Positions 35,321 through 47,200 of a stretch of 64,000 nucleotides of DNA are shown one piece after another. How positions within the stretch are numbered: position 1 is the stretch's first letter; every line of letters begins with the position of its first letter. Source of the DNA: Obelidium mucronatum (taxonomy: Eukaryota > Chytridiomycota > Chytridiomycetes > Chytridiales > Chytriomycetaceae). The DNA is taken from the NCBI GenBank assembly GCA_025765595.1, contig JAIVFH010000049.1, positions 1 through 64,000 on the forward strand. Reading direction: 5' to 3'. The notes under the pieces are model-generated. The model did no database searches, was not told the DNA's origin, and saw only the letters and a program-made list of their open reading frames with translations. The position numbers and the translations under genes are program-made.

Positions 35321-38300
35321 ATGGTTTGCATCCAACCTGACCCAAACATCAGCATCCCTAACACCATTCTTTCTCATCACAGTCTCGAGTATTTCAGAAG
35401 CCTGAGAATGCTCTCAAGCGCGCTGAGGGTATTTCCCATCTTTTGTGTGTCGTTCTCTGTGGCCGTTTACTCAACTCACCAAACAGAACTTATCGCCGTG
35501 AACCAGAACGAGTCCGCCCTGGACCTTCTCCACTGAAGTCATCATGTCAAAGCGCTCGAGAGCTACCGCAATCAACGTTCTTGAGCCGATTGTACTCCGC
35601 TTTATTGAGCTGTGTGTTTTACTTAGCAAGGGAAAGTTGGCAAAGGAGGGTTTGCACCAGTACAAAAACATTTCACAGAATGTTACAGTTACTGCTATTG
35701 AGGTTCGATACTGTTTAACGATTTTCGGAGGTTGTGGAGACTAAACAGTTGGAAAACAGCTCGTCATCAAGAAGTTCATTGATTTGTCTGAAGCTAAAGT
35801 TGCCGAGGCTCAGGAAAAGGCGGATCAAATTAACTTAGACAATGTCGATGATTTGGAAGCATTGGAGACCCCTGAGTCGATTATTTTGTCAACTGTCTCT
35901 GGTGATGTGCACAAAGGACCGTACTGATCGAGAAGTGGTTACTCCATGGCTCAAATTCTTGTGGGAAGCATACAGAACAGCTTTGGACATTTTGAGAAAC
36001 AACTCCCGTCTCGAAATTTTGTATCAGGTGGGGATTTTCAGGGACTGTTCCTCTTTTAGCTATGCTGAACGCCCTTTTATATTTTCGAAGACCATGGCTT
36101 CCCAAGCGTTCAAATTTTGCGAGAAATACACCAGAAAGACGGAATTCCGTCGTCTTTGCGAAATCCTCAGACAACACTTGACCACCAGTGCAAAGTATGC
36201 CCACCAAACCCATTCCATCAATCTTAGTGATCCAGAAACTCTTCAACGTCATTTGGATACCCGTTTTGAGCAGCTTGGAGTTGCCGCCAAGTTGGAATTA
36301 TGGCAAGAAGGTTTCAGAAGTATTGAAGACATTCACACCCTGTTCATTGTGTCCAAGAAACCACCAAAGCCTCTAATGCAAGCCAACTATTATGAAAAGC
36401 TGGCTGAAGTTTTTATGGTTGGAGAAAACTATTTGTTCCACGCTGCTGCGTATAGCAAGCTCTTTGCCATCTACCGCAACAACAAAAATCTGCCTGATGA
36501 AGAGCACGAGAGGTATAGTGCTATTACTCTCATGTGTTTTAACTTACGGAATTTTCATCAGAATGGCCACAATTGTTTTGATTTCTGCCCTCTCCATTCC
36601 CATCATTGCAGCATCCAAAACCAGCACCACTACCGCTGACAGCGAAGACACCAACAAACCCCGTGATCAACGCCTTACCAACCTGCTCCGCATCAACAAG
36701 ACTCCAACCAGAGAGTCTCTACTCAAGGAAGCACTCAACAAGAATGTGTTCTCCAGAGTTCGCCCTGAACTTCGCGAATTGTACAACATTTTGGAAGTCG
36801 ATTTCCATCCACTGAGCATTTGCAAGAAAATTGCACCCATCATCACCAAACTCAGTGCCCAAAAGGACTTGACTGCATATGCCCGCCCATTGCACCAAGT
36901 CATCTTGACGAGACTCTTGCAACAATTGAGTCAAGTGTACCAATCCATCACGATCGACAGCATTGTGAAGTTGGCCAGCTTCCCATCGTTGGATTCCGAG
37001 AACGTCAAGTACGATGAAGGATGCATTGAAAAGTTCATCATGAACGGATGCCGGAAGGGAGAATTGAGTATGCGTGTGAACCACATGGCCAAAACCATCA
37101 CTTTTGAGACTGATTTATTTGGAGCTGGAAAGGGAGGGGTTGTTTCGAAGCCACAGCAAGCAGCGGGTGGTCGTTCGGCCTTGACTCCAAGTGATCAGAT
37201 CCGTGCCCACTTGACTAGTTTGGCTGCGAGATTGAATGTTGCAGTCAATTTGATCAACCCGCAAAAGTTGCAGGAAAAGCGTGATGCTCAGCAAGAAGCA
37301 ATTCGCGTTGCTTTGGAGAATATGGAAGAGGAACGTCGTCTTGCAGCTGAACGTGTTATTTTGATTGAAAAGCGCCGCGAAATCAAGGAGTATGAGGCTG
37401 CCAAGAAAGTTCGTGATGATGAAATCAAGAGACAAGAAAAGGAACGCCGTGAAGCTGAGTTGGAGAAGACGCGTATTGAAGAGGAGATGAGAAAACGTGA
37501 GATTGAGAAAATTGCCAAGATTCGTGAAGATCGTGAGAAGAAGGAAGCTTTGGAGCTGAAGGAGCGTATCGCAAAGGACGGTAAAAACAAGTTGTTGATT
37601 GCCGAATTGGATGGATTGGATGCAGACGCTCTTTTGGCCAAGCAACGTGAGTTGTTGGAAATTGAAAAGCAAGCGTTGGCCACCAAGATGCGTCAAATCT
37701 CGAAGAGGTTGGAACCACACCGAAAGAGCTTTCCGTAAGGCTGAAACTGTCAAGTGGGAAGCAGATCATGTTGAGCAGAAGAAAATTGACAAAGCTTACT
37801 ACAATGCTCTCAAGACTGCTCAATTGGAGGCATCCAAGGGAAAACATGTTGAAGACCTGAAGATCAAGCAACGAGTCACTCGTATGTTGCCCGATTATGA
37901 AGACTTCAAATCAAAGCTGGATGTCGCTCGCGAAACAGCTCACCAAGCAGAAGTCAGCAGAGTGGAAGCTATGATTGCCGATGCAAAGGCAAAGCGTATT
38001 GCTGAAGTCAAGAGAAGAAAGCAGGATGAACTCGCTCGCAAGAATAAGGAAGACGAAGCTCGTCGTATCTTTTTGGAGAACGAGAAGATTCGTCTTGCCG
38101 AATCTGCTCGTCTTGCGGAAGAAAAGGCCGCCAGGGATGCTGCAAGAAAGGCCGAAGAGGCAGAACGCAATCAGTGAGTTTTTTGTTTTTTTATGTCTTT
38201 TAATCTAGTAGGTTCTAACCATTCACTCAGAAAACTCGATGAGATGGCCCGCCGTCAGCAAGAGCGTGAACGTGAAGCGGAAGAGAGATTGAAGCAACGC

Positions 38301-38920
38301 GAACGTGAACGCGAGCAAGAAAAGACAAGAAGTACGGCTGACCGCGGCGGTGATGCCTGGGCTCGCAGAGGTCCCGCTACTCCTGCTGCAACTCCTGTTT
38401 CCGCGGCTCCTAGCAGACGCAGATGTCTGGAGGCGTCCTGCTGCTCCTGCTGCTCCTTCGTCTGGAGGAAAGTATGTGCCTCCCAGCAGACGCAATGAAG
38501 AACCCTCTGGTTCTGCTGCCCCTATCTCATCGTCTGGAAAGTATGTTCCTCCCAGTAGACGCGAAGGCGGAGGTGGTGGAGACAGCAGATTCGGTGGTCA
38601 ATCTGACCGCCCGGCTGCGTTTGGGAACCGTGACCGCGATGAACGCTCGTCTGGATTTGGAAACCGTGACCGTGATGAGCGTCCGCGTGATGATCGTTTT
38701 GCCGCCTTTGGTGGTCGTGGTGGGGATCGTGATCAACAACGTCCTTCTGGGTTTGGTGCTGCTCCTCCTTCGAGACGCGATGGTGAGAATGAGGCTCCTA
38801 GAGAAACTGGCGGTTGGCGTGGGAGAGAGGCTGCCTGCTGGTTCTGCGAATAGCGGTGGGTCTAGCAACGTGAGCTCGTCTGGAAAGTATGTTCCACCAA
38901 GTCGTCGCGGAAATCAGTGA
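35321..38920 (+). CDS. EIF3A: Translation initiation factor eIF3 subunit a
   Basis: Largest scaffold subunit of eIF3, holding the PCI core of the 43S pre-initiation complex. The first coding exon appears to be the ATG alone (35321-35323). Exon 2 gives [15 protein letters not shown] and exon 3 [18 protein letters not shown], then [11 protein letters not shown]. It continues [59 protein letters not shown] (PCI) and a long charged helix ([27 protein letters not shown]). The C-terminal tail has repeats of [10 protein letters not shown] and RDRDER. +1 wobble breaks: 35534 (CAC/T), 35916 (AAA/G), 37719 (CCA/C), one near 38423-38437, and 38836 (GCC/T). Ends TGA at 38918-38920. Confidence 0.95.
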
Positions 38921-38997
38921 TTATCCCGTCAGAAAATAAAGAATTAGGTGTTTCTGTCCTTTGTTTTTGAACAGCAGAGCATTCCCGCCTCCCTTCC

Positions 38998-39170
38998 CTT
39001 CGCTACAGGCGAGCTGTAGTACAACATGGAGTAGAGCTCCTTGTTCTTTGAACAGGTGTCAGTGTCAGATCTGTCCAGTGGCTCGACACCCAACGATGGC
39101 CATTCAAACTATTTGAAATTGCCAAATGCTCTCCTCCGGACTTTGGCTTGGAGCACGTTAATCATTACGG
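38998..39170 (+). pseudogene. Internally deleted relic of the unrecognised family
   Basis: The plus strand reads YRRAVVQHGVELLVL, a stop, then TGVSVRSVQWLDT (exon 1 start), and jumps directly to FEIAKCSPPDFGLEHV, the C-terminal block of the family (FEIAECSPADFGWEHV). The intervening roughly 270 codons are missing. It lies just upstream of an intact copy at 39432, so it is a deletion remnant of a former tandem neighbour. Confidence 0.75.
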
Positions 39171-39431
39171 TCAAATAAAACTGAAAGCGATTAACTTGTA
39201 CCGCACCATCAAACACGAACAGACAGCAGGGCTGCGGGGTATGCGGGGTTCAGAATTGGGGAGTAGTGGTCTTAGTAACTTGGATAAATATGGAAGCATG
39301 CGTTTAACCCTCACTCTGCTGCTACTGCGAGCAGACTCGGTCCTACCTGGTGGCGGGAAAGACTCGATATTAAGAAATAGATCAAGTTTTTCCCAGTGTT
39401 TTTAATCAGCAAATTGAGTAGATTCTAGCCA

Positions 39432-40573
39432 ATGAACTCAAGACTAAAGTCTCTGTGCTACTGCCGCGCTGTAATGCAGCACGGAGTGGAACTTCTTGTT
39501 CTCTGTGCCGGCGTCAGCGTCTCCTCTGTCCAGTGGATTGAAACCAATAGCCCCACCCAGACCGTTACAATCGATTGCGATGGTTATGTTGCCGGTAACG
39601 CTGCTAACGTTATCGACGATGCAGAATGCAATCAACAACACAGAAGAGAAACAGCCCTTATTTCACTCTATCGGTGAGAATATCAATTGCGTGGCAACAA
39701 AGTTTGAAAGCACTAAAAACACCTGAATCACAAAGCCTCACAGATACAGTATCTCGCCTACAAGATATCAATAACCCTAATGGTCCTCGTACTTCTCAGG
39801 GATCGCTTGATCATTTGGACGGATGTGTGCCGGCAGACGCACCTGCAAGTTTGGACTTGGCGGCTATCAAAGAATTCAGTCGATTAGTAGGATGTAATGA
39901 CGGCTACCATACTGCTCTTCTTGCCCTAGAAGAATCATTGACCCACATTGACCGCATTGTTCTCGCCGCGTTCGAGACTGTCAAGCTAGCGAAGCACTTT
40001 CATGTCATTGCTGATCACAACCCCACCTTTGAAGCGACAGTGAAATCTTTAGCTGACCTCCCGGTACTGAATGAACCGGTTCCTAGCACACCTGTGGTAG
40101 TTACGGATGCCTTCAGCCGCAATATGAGGGGGTTTGGCTTCTTGTACAGTTTTGCAAATGCAATAGCCACTGGAAATCCTGATACGTTTTTGGAGTATGC
40201 GGATCCTTTGTTCCATGTGTGGGAGTTGTTCAGATCCTCGGGGGAAAATAGACCTAATTTCACTCTGGAAATTTGCGATCGTACCACACCAGTCAAGACA
40301 TGGATGCAACGTAAGATTGAAATGGGGGCGACCTTTGAATACTTCGACTATAACTTGGATTGGAATGGAAATGACCCCGCGGTTGGTGCCAATGTCGTTG
40401 TCAGATTTGCCGACAAGACAACATTGCGTGGCATGGTGTCGGTGCATATGACCAGGGGCTTTCCGTTGAAGCTGCTTTTCAGGTTTGAAATCGCGGAATG
40501 TTCTCCTGCTGATTTTGGTTGGGAGCATGTTTATCCTGCTGGATACGCTGGACTGGAAGTTGACAAGAAGTAG
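39432..40573 (+). CDS. Unrecognised family protein, copy 3
   Basis: Exon 1 (39432 to about 39674) starts MNSRLKSLCYCRAVMQHGVE, includes SVQWIETNSPTQTVTIDCDG and ends LISLYR. After one short intron, exon 2 starts LTDTVSRLQDINNPNGPRTS and ends AECSPADFGWEHVYPAGYAG then LEVDKK and TAG. No frame breaks. The N-terminal block is almost identical to copies 4 and 5, while the two left-end copies are more diverged. Function unknown. The 3' region after the stop (AATAAAGTCTTTGTTGG) resembles those of copies 4 and 5, consistent with duplication of the whole transcription unit. Confidence 0.78.
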
Positions 40574-40768
40574 CTGTTGGAATTGCAAGTAAATAAAGTC
40601 TTTGTTGGGAATATTGACTTTTTTTCGCACATGGTATTCTAATTATGAAATGGGGCAAGTAAGAGGTCTCTTCCAGGGATATTCAGACCTCTCGATTGCG
40701 CATTAAACAAACTTGGTTTCACCAATGATGATTGATCTCAGTGCGTTTGGTATGAAACAAGATTGAAA

Positions 40769-41137
40769 ATGGCCCCACTGGAGCAGCTTGGCACCGACCA
40801 CATATTGTCTAAACGCGCATCCACCACATCCACAACCCGTTGGATTATCGTCGGAATTTTCCTATCCATCGTCGTGATTGGTTTCATATGTTGTATTGTT
40901 TGGGCATGCCTTGACTGCTTTCGGCGACCCAAAATCAAAAAGGTGCCAACAAATCATTCTCATCAGATCCATTCACATGTATTCTGGCTCACAATCACGC
41001 GACGAGAAAACACTGCGGCAGCGGAGCCGCCAGAAGAAGCACCAGATTCAGAACGACTGGGAACCTACGGGTTTATGGTGGCAGATGCCGCATTGGTCCA
41101 TAACCAAGCAACAACAACAACTTCTCCAAACACTTGA
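40769..41137 (+). CDS. Small single-pass membrane protein
   Basis: Starts MAPLEQLGTDHILSKRASTT and has one clear membrane segment, WIIVGIFLSIVVIGFICCIV then WACL, followed by a basic stop-transfer stretch FRRPKIKK. The cytoplasmic part is uncertain: the direct frame continues with Glu/Pro/Ala-rich sequence (AAAEPPEEAPDSERLGTYG) to a stop at 41135-41137. A second frame (RDEKTLRQRSRQKKHQIQND, then WEPTGLWWQMPHW) stays open to 41189 and could be reached by a short intron or a one-base correction. Family not recognised. Convergent with ATG6. Confidence 0.5.
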   Translation: MAPLEQLGTDHILSKRASTTSTTRWIIVGIFLSIVVIGFICCIVWACLDCFRRPKIKKVPTNHSHQIHSHVFWLTITRRENTAAAEPPEEAPDSERLGTYGFMVADAALVHNQATTTTSPNT

Positions 41138-41226
41138 AATTACCCTTAGCTTTTTTTTGTGGCCACTCTCGCCTCATATTCCTGAGTAAAAAAAAACTAT
41201 TCCAACCCCATCATACATTATTTGCC

Positions 41227-42659
41227 TCAGTTTATTTTAGAAGACACGCAATAAACAAGCAGCCATCGAAGATTGACGAGCACGTACTTTAAAGCTCGTG
41301 TCCACTGATCGTCCTGATTGAATTGCACACGGATAGAAGCGTCTCCAATACGATCCTTATGTATTCTATTATTTCAAAGAAGAGGGGTTAAAAATGCAAT
41401 CAAGGAGATTTTTGGTTAAAAAAAAAAAAACTCAACGAATAAGGAAGCTTCAGCTTTGGATCCCGTTGCTGCACAAAATCGCCCAACTGCTGAATACAAT
41501 TCAAAAATGCAACGAGAGCGGAATCGAATCGGCGATTCCAGAAGAGAAGGACAGTAAAATCATTTGAACCGTAAAGCTCATAGGCAGTTTTTTCTCCATT
41601 GTTGGTGGCAGCTGAAGCATCGCCTATTTTTTCAATACGCGAGAAACTGCCCATTGGAACAAGCTTGTATGTTTGAAAAACGAATCCGAGTTTCGTTGCT
41701 AAAATATCGAGGAGGAGGACTGCTTGGCCCAGGGCGGCATTGATTTCATGCCATTCTACCTGGATGAGATGAAAAAAAGGTTTTAATGAAAAGGAAATGT
41801 ATTCCAGGATTAAATGATACAAACAGGTTGTGTTGGCAATCGACCTAACCGGAAGCCTGTGATTTCCAAATTGACAAGTCAGCGGACATGAGCCAGAATA
41901 AAAAGAAACACCGGCATACCGTTTATTGTTCCAAAGGGCCCGTCATGCCAGATGCGGAAGGCGTCGTTGAAGACGTTTGTCTTTTCGAGGCGTTCGAGCT
42001 GGCGCAAGACGGCAGCGTGTTTGAAGTTGAACGAGTCCCTCTCGCGCTCGACCTCGCTCGTTTGCATCTGCAGCGCGTTCACGTCCTGCCAGTACTGGGC
42101 CTCCAGACGATCGAGCGCCTTCAGTTCTCGCAGCGCGTCGTCCAGCTCCAGCCTCGCGCGCGCCGCCTCGCGCTCGAGCTCCTCGAGTTCGAGCAGCGCG
42201 TCTTCGAAGCTGGCGCCGGACGCGTCGTCCGCGCGCAGTTCGCGTTCGCCGCCGCCGCCGCCCGCGCTCCGGACAAAGGCGGCGTACGCGTCGCGCTCCC
42301 TGCGCGCGTCGGCGACGCGCGTCTCGATGCGCAATTGCACTTCGTCGACGCAGCCGCGGCAGAGGCTGAAGGCGGTGTTGTCGGTGTTGTTCGAGTGGTT
42401 CGCGTCGCCCCCCAGTGACTCACCGCCAAGCTCCGCCACCAGCCGCAGCAGCGTCGCCGTCGTCTTGAGCCGCGCGCTGCGGCTGCCGTCGCCGGACTGC
42501 GGCGGCGCCAGAAGCACAAACGAGCTGGCGGCGTTCGGCGGCGTCCTGCCGTGCGCTTACGTCAGCAAACAACCCAGCAACACAGCAACACAGCATGGCG
42601 CACACCCACCCGTCGTCGCCAGCGAGGCGGCTGCCGCATTCGACGCACGCCAAGGACAT
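41227..42659 (-). CDS. BECN1: Beclin-1 / autophagy-related protein 6
   Basis: Subunit of the class III PI3-kinase (Vps34) complexes in autophagy and endosomal sorting. Start MSLACVECGSRLAGDDG, a CxxC-type N-terminus; the second exon gives SSFVLLAPPQSGDGS and NTAFSLCRGCVDEVQLRIE, then a long coiled coil (ALLELEELEREAARARLELD, QDVNALQMQTSEVERERDSF). The family core is LEKTNVFNDAFRIWHDGPFG, TINGFRLGRLPTQPVEWHEI, NAALGQAVLLLDILATKLGF and ALVAFLNCIQQLGDF. The last exon gives RIGDASIRVQFNQDDQWTRA and ends TGA. A 7-TGT-type BH3 region is not evident. The coiled-coil part is very GC-rich. No frame break. Divergent from DDX49 with 51 bp between start codons. Confidence 0.93.
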
Positions 42660-42710
42660 TTTTATTTATTTATTTCTTTTTTTTTGTTTTTTTCTTCACA
42701 TAAAGAAGAA
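42660..42710. promoter_or_regulatory. 51-bp divergent promoter, ATG6 / DDX49
   Basis: Mostly TTTATTTATTTATTTCTTTT followed by CTTCACATAAAG. Both start codons flank it, so it must act as a bidirectional promoter or lie inside overlapping transcripts. The TTTA repeats resemble those between PDXK and NF-YC. Confidence 0.7.
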
Positions 42711-44148
42711 ATGAAAGGCGCCAAAACGTTTGAAGAGCTCGGCGTCAGCAAGTGGCTGTGCGACGGCCTGGCAGCGATTGCAATCACGCAGCCGACAGAG
42801 ATCCAGGCCGTGTGCGTGCCGCAGATCCTCGACGGCAGAGACTGCGTGGGCGCCTCGCGGACGGGTTCGGGAAAGACTGGTTGGTGTCGGCGTGTGGTGT
42901 GTTTCTGCCGCGAGTCGCTGATCCAAACAAACACAGCTGCCTTTGCGCTTCCGATTCTGCAGAAGCTGGCGGAAGATCCGTACGGCCCTTTTGCCCTGGT
43001 TCTAACTCCGACTCGAGAACTCGCCTATCAGATTGCAGAACAGTTTCGGATTCTCGGAACTGGAATCTCGCTAAAACTATCGGTTGTTGTTGGCGGGATG
43101 GATATGATGAAGCAGGCCCTTGAACTTTCAAAACGTCCACATGTCATTGTGGCCACTCCTGGTCGACTTGCAGATCACATCAAGAGTAGCGCCAATGCAA
43201 TCAACTTTAAGAAACTCAAATTTGTTGTTATGGATGAATGTGATCGGCTTCTGGATCCTTCGTTCAGTGAGGTAATAACTACCATCCCTTGTTCTTACTT
43301 CCAAATTTCATCTCTTCTTTCTTTCTTTCCAAAAGGACCTTGACGAAATCCTCAGCATCTGCCCCAAAAAGCGTCAAACCCTCCTCTTCACTGCAACCCT
43401 CACCGAAGAAATCGAACAACTCAACGCCGCCTCAAAGCCTTTCGTATACCAATGCGCAAGCACAACCCGTTTCGACACTGTCGAAAAACTGGACCAAAAA
43501 TACGTCTTTATCCCCTCCACAGTCAGAGACGCGTACATGGCATACATGGTGCGCACGCTATTCCCAAACAAATCCATGATTATATTCACGGGGAAATGCC
43601 GCACCGCGGAACGTGTTCGTATCCTCTTGCGGGAATTGGGAGTTCGATCTACAGCGCTTCATGCTCAAATGAGTCAATCGGATCGGTTGGGTAGTTTGGC
43701 GAAATTCAAGAGTGGGATCGTGCCGATTCTGATTGCGACGGATGTTGGGTCTAGAGGTCTTGATATTCCGTTTGTGGAAGTTGTCTTTAATTATGAATTG
43801 CCGGCTGATGCTGCTGATTATGTGCACAGAGTTGGTAGAACGGCTCGTGCTGGTAGAGGCGGTCTTGCTGTTTCCTTGGTGACGGAAAGGGATATCGATA
43901 TCTTGCAGAATATTGAAGGCAAAATAGACAAGAAGCTGGACGAATTTCCTGTCCCAGAGAAACCCGTGTTGGAAACGTTGAATGAAGTTGGGCTTGCAAA
44001 GAGAGTTGCAAACATGCATTTGATTGATACAAAGTTTGGGGAAAAGAAGAGAACGAATATGGAGAAGCATGGCAGTGGTGGCTCGTCATCGCGTGCATCC
44101 GACAAAGCCGGGTCCGACAAACAACCAAAAAAGAAACGAAAGATTTAA
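42711..44148 (+). CDS. DDX49: DEAD-box RNA helicase, DDX49/Dbp8 type
   Basis: ATP-dependent RNA helicase, probably nucleolar and involved in 18S rRNA processing. Start MKGAKTFEELGVSKWLCDGL. Motifs: Q motif ITQPTEIQ, motif I ASRTGSGKTAAFALPIL across a 57-nt intron (42880-42936), Ia LTPTRELAYQ, Ib VATPGRLADH, II DECD rather than DEAD, III SAT-type as FTATLTEE, IV MIIFTGKCRTAERV, V TDVGSRGLDIP and VI HRVGRTARAGR. Lys-rich C-terminus (QPKKKRKI) likely nuclear-localising. About 440 residues, as in the family. No frame break. Confidence 0.92.
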
Positions 44149-44200
44149 GTTAAAAATATATATTTTTTAGTTTAAAAACACTGATTCGTAATTCATCACA

Positions 44201-44233
44201 AACGCGGATTGAAACGCGGATTGAAACGCGGAT
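44201..44233. promoter_or_regulatory. Threefold ACGCGGATTGAA repeat upstream of UBA1
   Basis: The 12-mer ACGCGGATTGAA occurs twice directly in tandem and begins a third time (ACGCGGATA), 28-60 bp before the UBA1 start codon. Perfect short tandem repeats with CpG in an otherwise AT-rich intergenic stretch suggest a multimerised factor-binding site. The identity of any factor is unknown. Confidence 0.6.
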
Positions 44234-44260
44234 ACCCTTTTTTGGTGAAGAAAAAAAAAC

Positions 44261-47200
44261 ATGTCTCAAATGGAAGGAGTACAACAAGCGCCCGTCGATG
44301 CAATCGATGAAGGGCTTTATTCACGACAACTGTGAGTGAAAAAGCGATCGCTTGAATTTAGATTGAAGGCCTTGTGGTTCTTGCTTTACTGACTTGCTTG
44401 TTGTGGTGGCTTTTTTTATACAACAGATACGTATTGGGAAAGACAGCAATGCTTGCCATGAGTCAATCTAATGTACTCATTGTTGGATTGAAGGGTCTTG
44501 GTGTGGAAATTGGTGAGTGCTGATCGTTGTTTCGTGTTAAGTGTGCTGAGTTATTTTAATGCCTTCCACTTCCCCCAACAAACAGCAAAGAACGTCATTC
44601 TCGCGGGTTTGTTCTCCTAAAAAATTGCGTCTCGGGATAGGAATGCAACTGATTATGTGATGCTTTCAATCAGGAGTCAAGTCCGTTACACTTTACGACC
44701 GTGGATTTGTTGAAGTCACTGATCTCTCATCTCAAGTAAAGCAAACTCATTTTTAAAACAACGAATCCCTCGACGTATATTTTTAATTCTCTTTTTTCGT
44801 TCTATTATCCTAGTTTTACTTGCACATGAGCGACATTGGAAAACCAAGAGCCCAAGCAACAGTACACAGGCTTGCCGAACTCAACAGCTACGTCCCCGTA
44901 TCCGTCGTGGACTCAGATTTGACGGAAGCAGAGCTGAAGAAATATCAAGTGGTTGTTTTGACGGATGCACCGTTGGCTGAGCAATTGCGCGTCAATGAAA
45001 TCACACACAGAAACGGAATTAAATTCATTGCGGCTGATATGCGAGGATTGTTTGGGTGAGTTTGAAAAAATTATTTCCAGCCGTGAAGAATGTCTTGGTT
45101 TTAAAAGGGCCCGTTGTTTAGATCCGTGTTCAACGACTTTGGAGATGCATTTGTTGTGACTGATCAGACTGGTGAAGAACCAGTGCATGGAATGGTTGCA
45201 GGAATCTCGGCAGTTGAGTCTCTTCAACCTTTGAATGCGGACATACCGCTCACGACGATTTTTCTGTTTTGTAGGAAGAGAATGGACTCGTAACGTGTTT
45301 GGAAGACCATCGTCACGGTCTCGAAGATGGCGACTACGTAACGTTCCACGAAGTTCAGGGAATGGAAGCCTTGAACGGATGCGAGCCACGGAAAGTGACT
45401 GTGTCTGGTCCTTACACATTCAAAATTGGTGACACAAGTAACTTGGGCAACTACAAAACTGGCGGTATTTTCACTCAAGTGAAGCAACCGAGAACTTTGA
45501 AGTTTGTAAGTGATTTTTTTCCCTTTGTTTTTCTTCGTTTCCTTTCTTCTCATTTTTCTTCTTTTGTTCAAAAAGGCGCCATTGAAAGAATCTCTCCTTG
45601 CTCCTGAATTTGTCTTCTCCGACTTTGCCAAGTTTGATCGCCCAGCTCAACTTCTCGTTGCCTTCCAAGCGTTGGACGCTTTCCGCGCCAAACACTCTGT
45701 TCTCCCACTTCCACGAAACGACGCCCACGCTGCTGAAGTTTTTGCCAACGCGCTTGCCATCAACGCTCAATCCCCAAACCCAGTTGACTTGGACGAAAAG
45801 CTAATCAAGGAACTCTCCTACCAAGCACGCGGAGACTTGACACCCATGGCGGCTGTCCTCGGAGGCCTCGTTGCCCAAGAAGTCTTGAAGGCGTGTTCTG
45901 GAAAGTTTTGCCCAATCTACCAACACTTGTTCTTTGACAGTCTCGAGTCGTTGCCATCCAACAGCGCCTTGACTGAGCAAAGCTGCAGACCGCAAGGGAC
46001 TCGATACGATGGTATCATTGCCGTATTTGGAGCCGAGTTTTTCACGAAATTGACAAACGCGCGTCAGTTTTTGGTTGGCGCTGGAGCGATTGGTTGTGAA
46101 ATGCTCAAAAACTGGGCCATGCTTGGATTGGGAAGTGGACCCGAAGGTTACATTTTTGTGACGGATATGGACACGATTGAAAAGTCAAACTTGAACCGTC
46201 AGTTCTTGTTCCGTCCCAAAGATGTGGGTCGTTTGAAGAGTGAGTGTGCGGCGAGTGCCGTGGAAGCCATGAACCCAGACCTGAGGTCCAAAATCAAGTC
46301 CTTTGCGGACCGGGTGGGCCCAGACACTGAAAACATTTTTGGTGATGATTTCTGGGAGGGTCTGACTGGTGTTACGAATGCCTTGGATAATGTGGATGCG
46401 AGAAAGTATGTTGACAGACGGTGTGTGTATTACAGAAAGTCTCTGTTGGAGAGTGGTACTTTGGGAACCAAAGGAAACACTCAAGTTGTTTTGCCGGGGT
46501 TGACGGAGTCTTACTCGTCTTCCAACGATCCACCGGAGAAGTCTATCCCAATTTGTACTTTGAAGAACTTCCCAAACCAGATCGAACACACTATTCAGGT
46601 TAGTGATTCATTTTTTTTGTTGTTCTTCATGTTTTTATGTTAAATCTTTTTTTATAGTGGGCACGTGACATCTTTGATGGATTGTTCAGAGGTCCTGCGG
46701 AGAACGTCAACCTCTACTTGACTCAGGCCAACTACATCAACACTACGTTGAAAGAACCTGGAACTGCTGTACGTTTTCGTCTTTGACCTTTTGGGTTTCC
46801 CGTTGCACATTACTTACTGTTTGTTGTAGAAGGAAGTCATCGAAAGCATCCACGGTATGCTGGTAACTGACCGACCAAAGTCCTTTGAGCAATGTGTCGC
46901 TTGGGCCAGATTCAAGTTCCAAGACTACTTCCACAACCAAATCGCACAACTGCTCTACAACTTCCCTTCAGATGCCGTTACATCCACTGGAACTCCATTC
47001 TGGTCCGGCCCCAAGCGTGCTCCAACAAAACTTGTCTTTGACGCTGAAGACCCACTTCACTTGGACTTTATTATTGCTGCCTCCAACCTGTATGCGTTCA
47101 ACTTTGGATTGAAGGGGGAGAGAGATAAGAAGTACTTCCAGAATGTGCTTGCTACCATCAACGTTCCAGAGTTCCAACCAAAGACTGGTGTCAAGATTCA

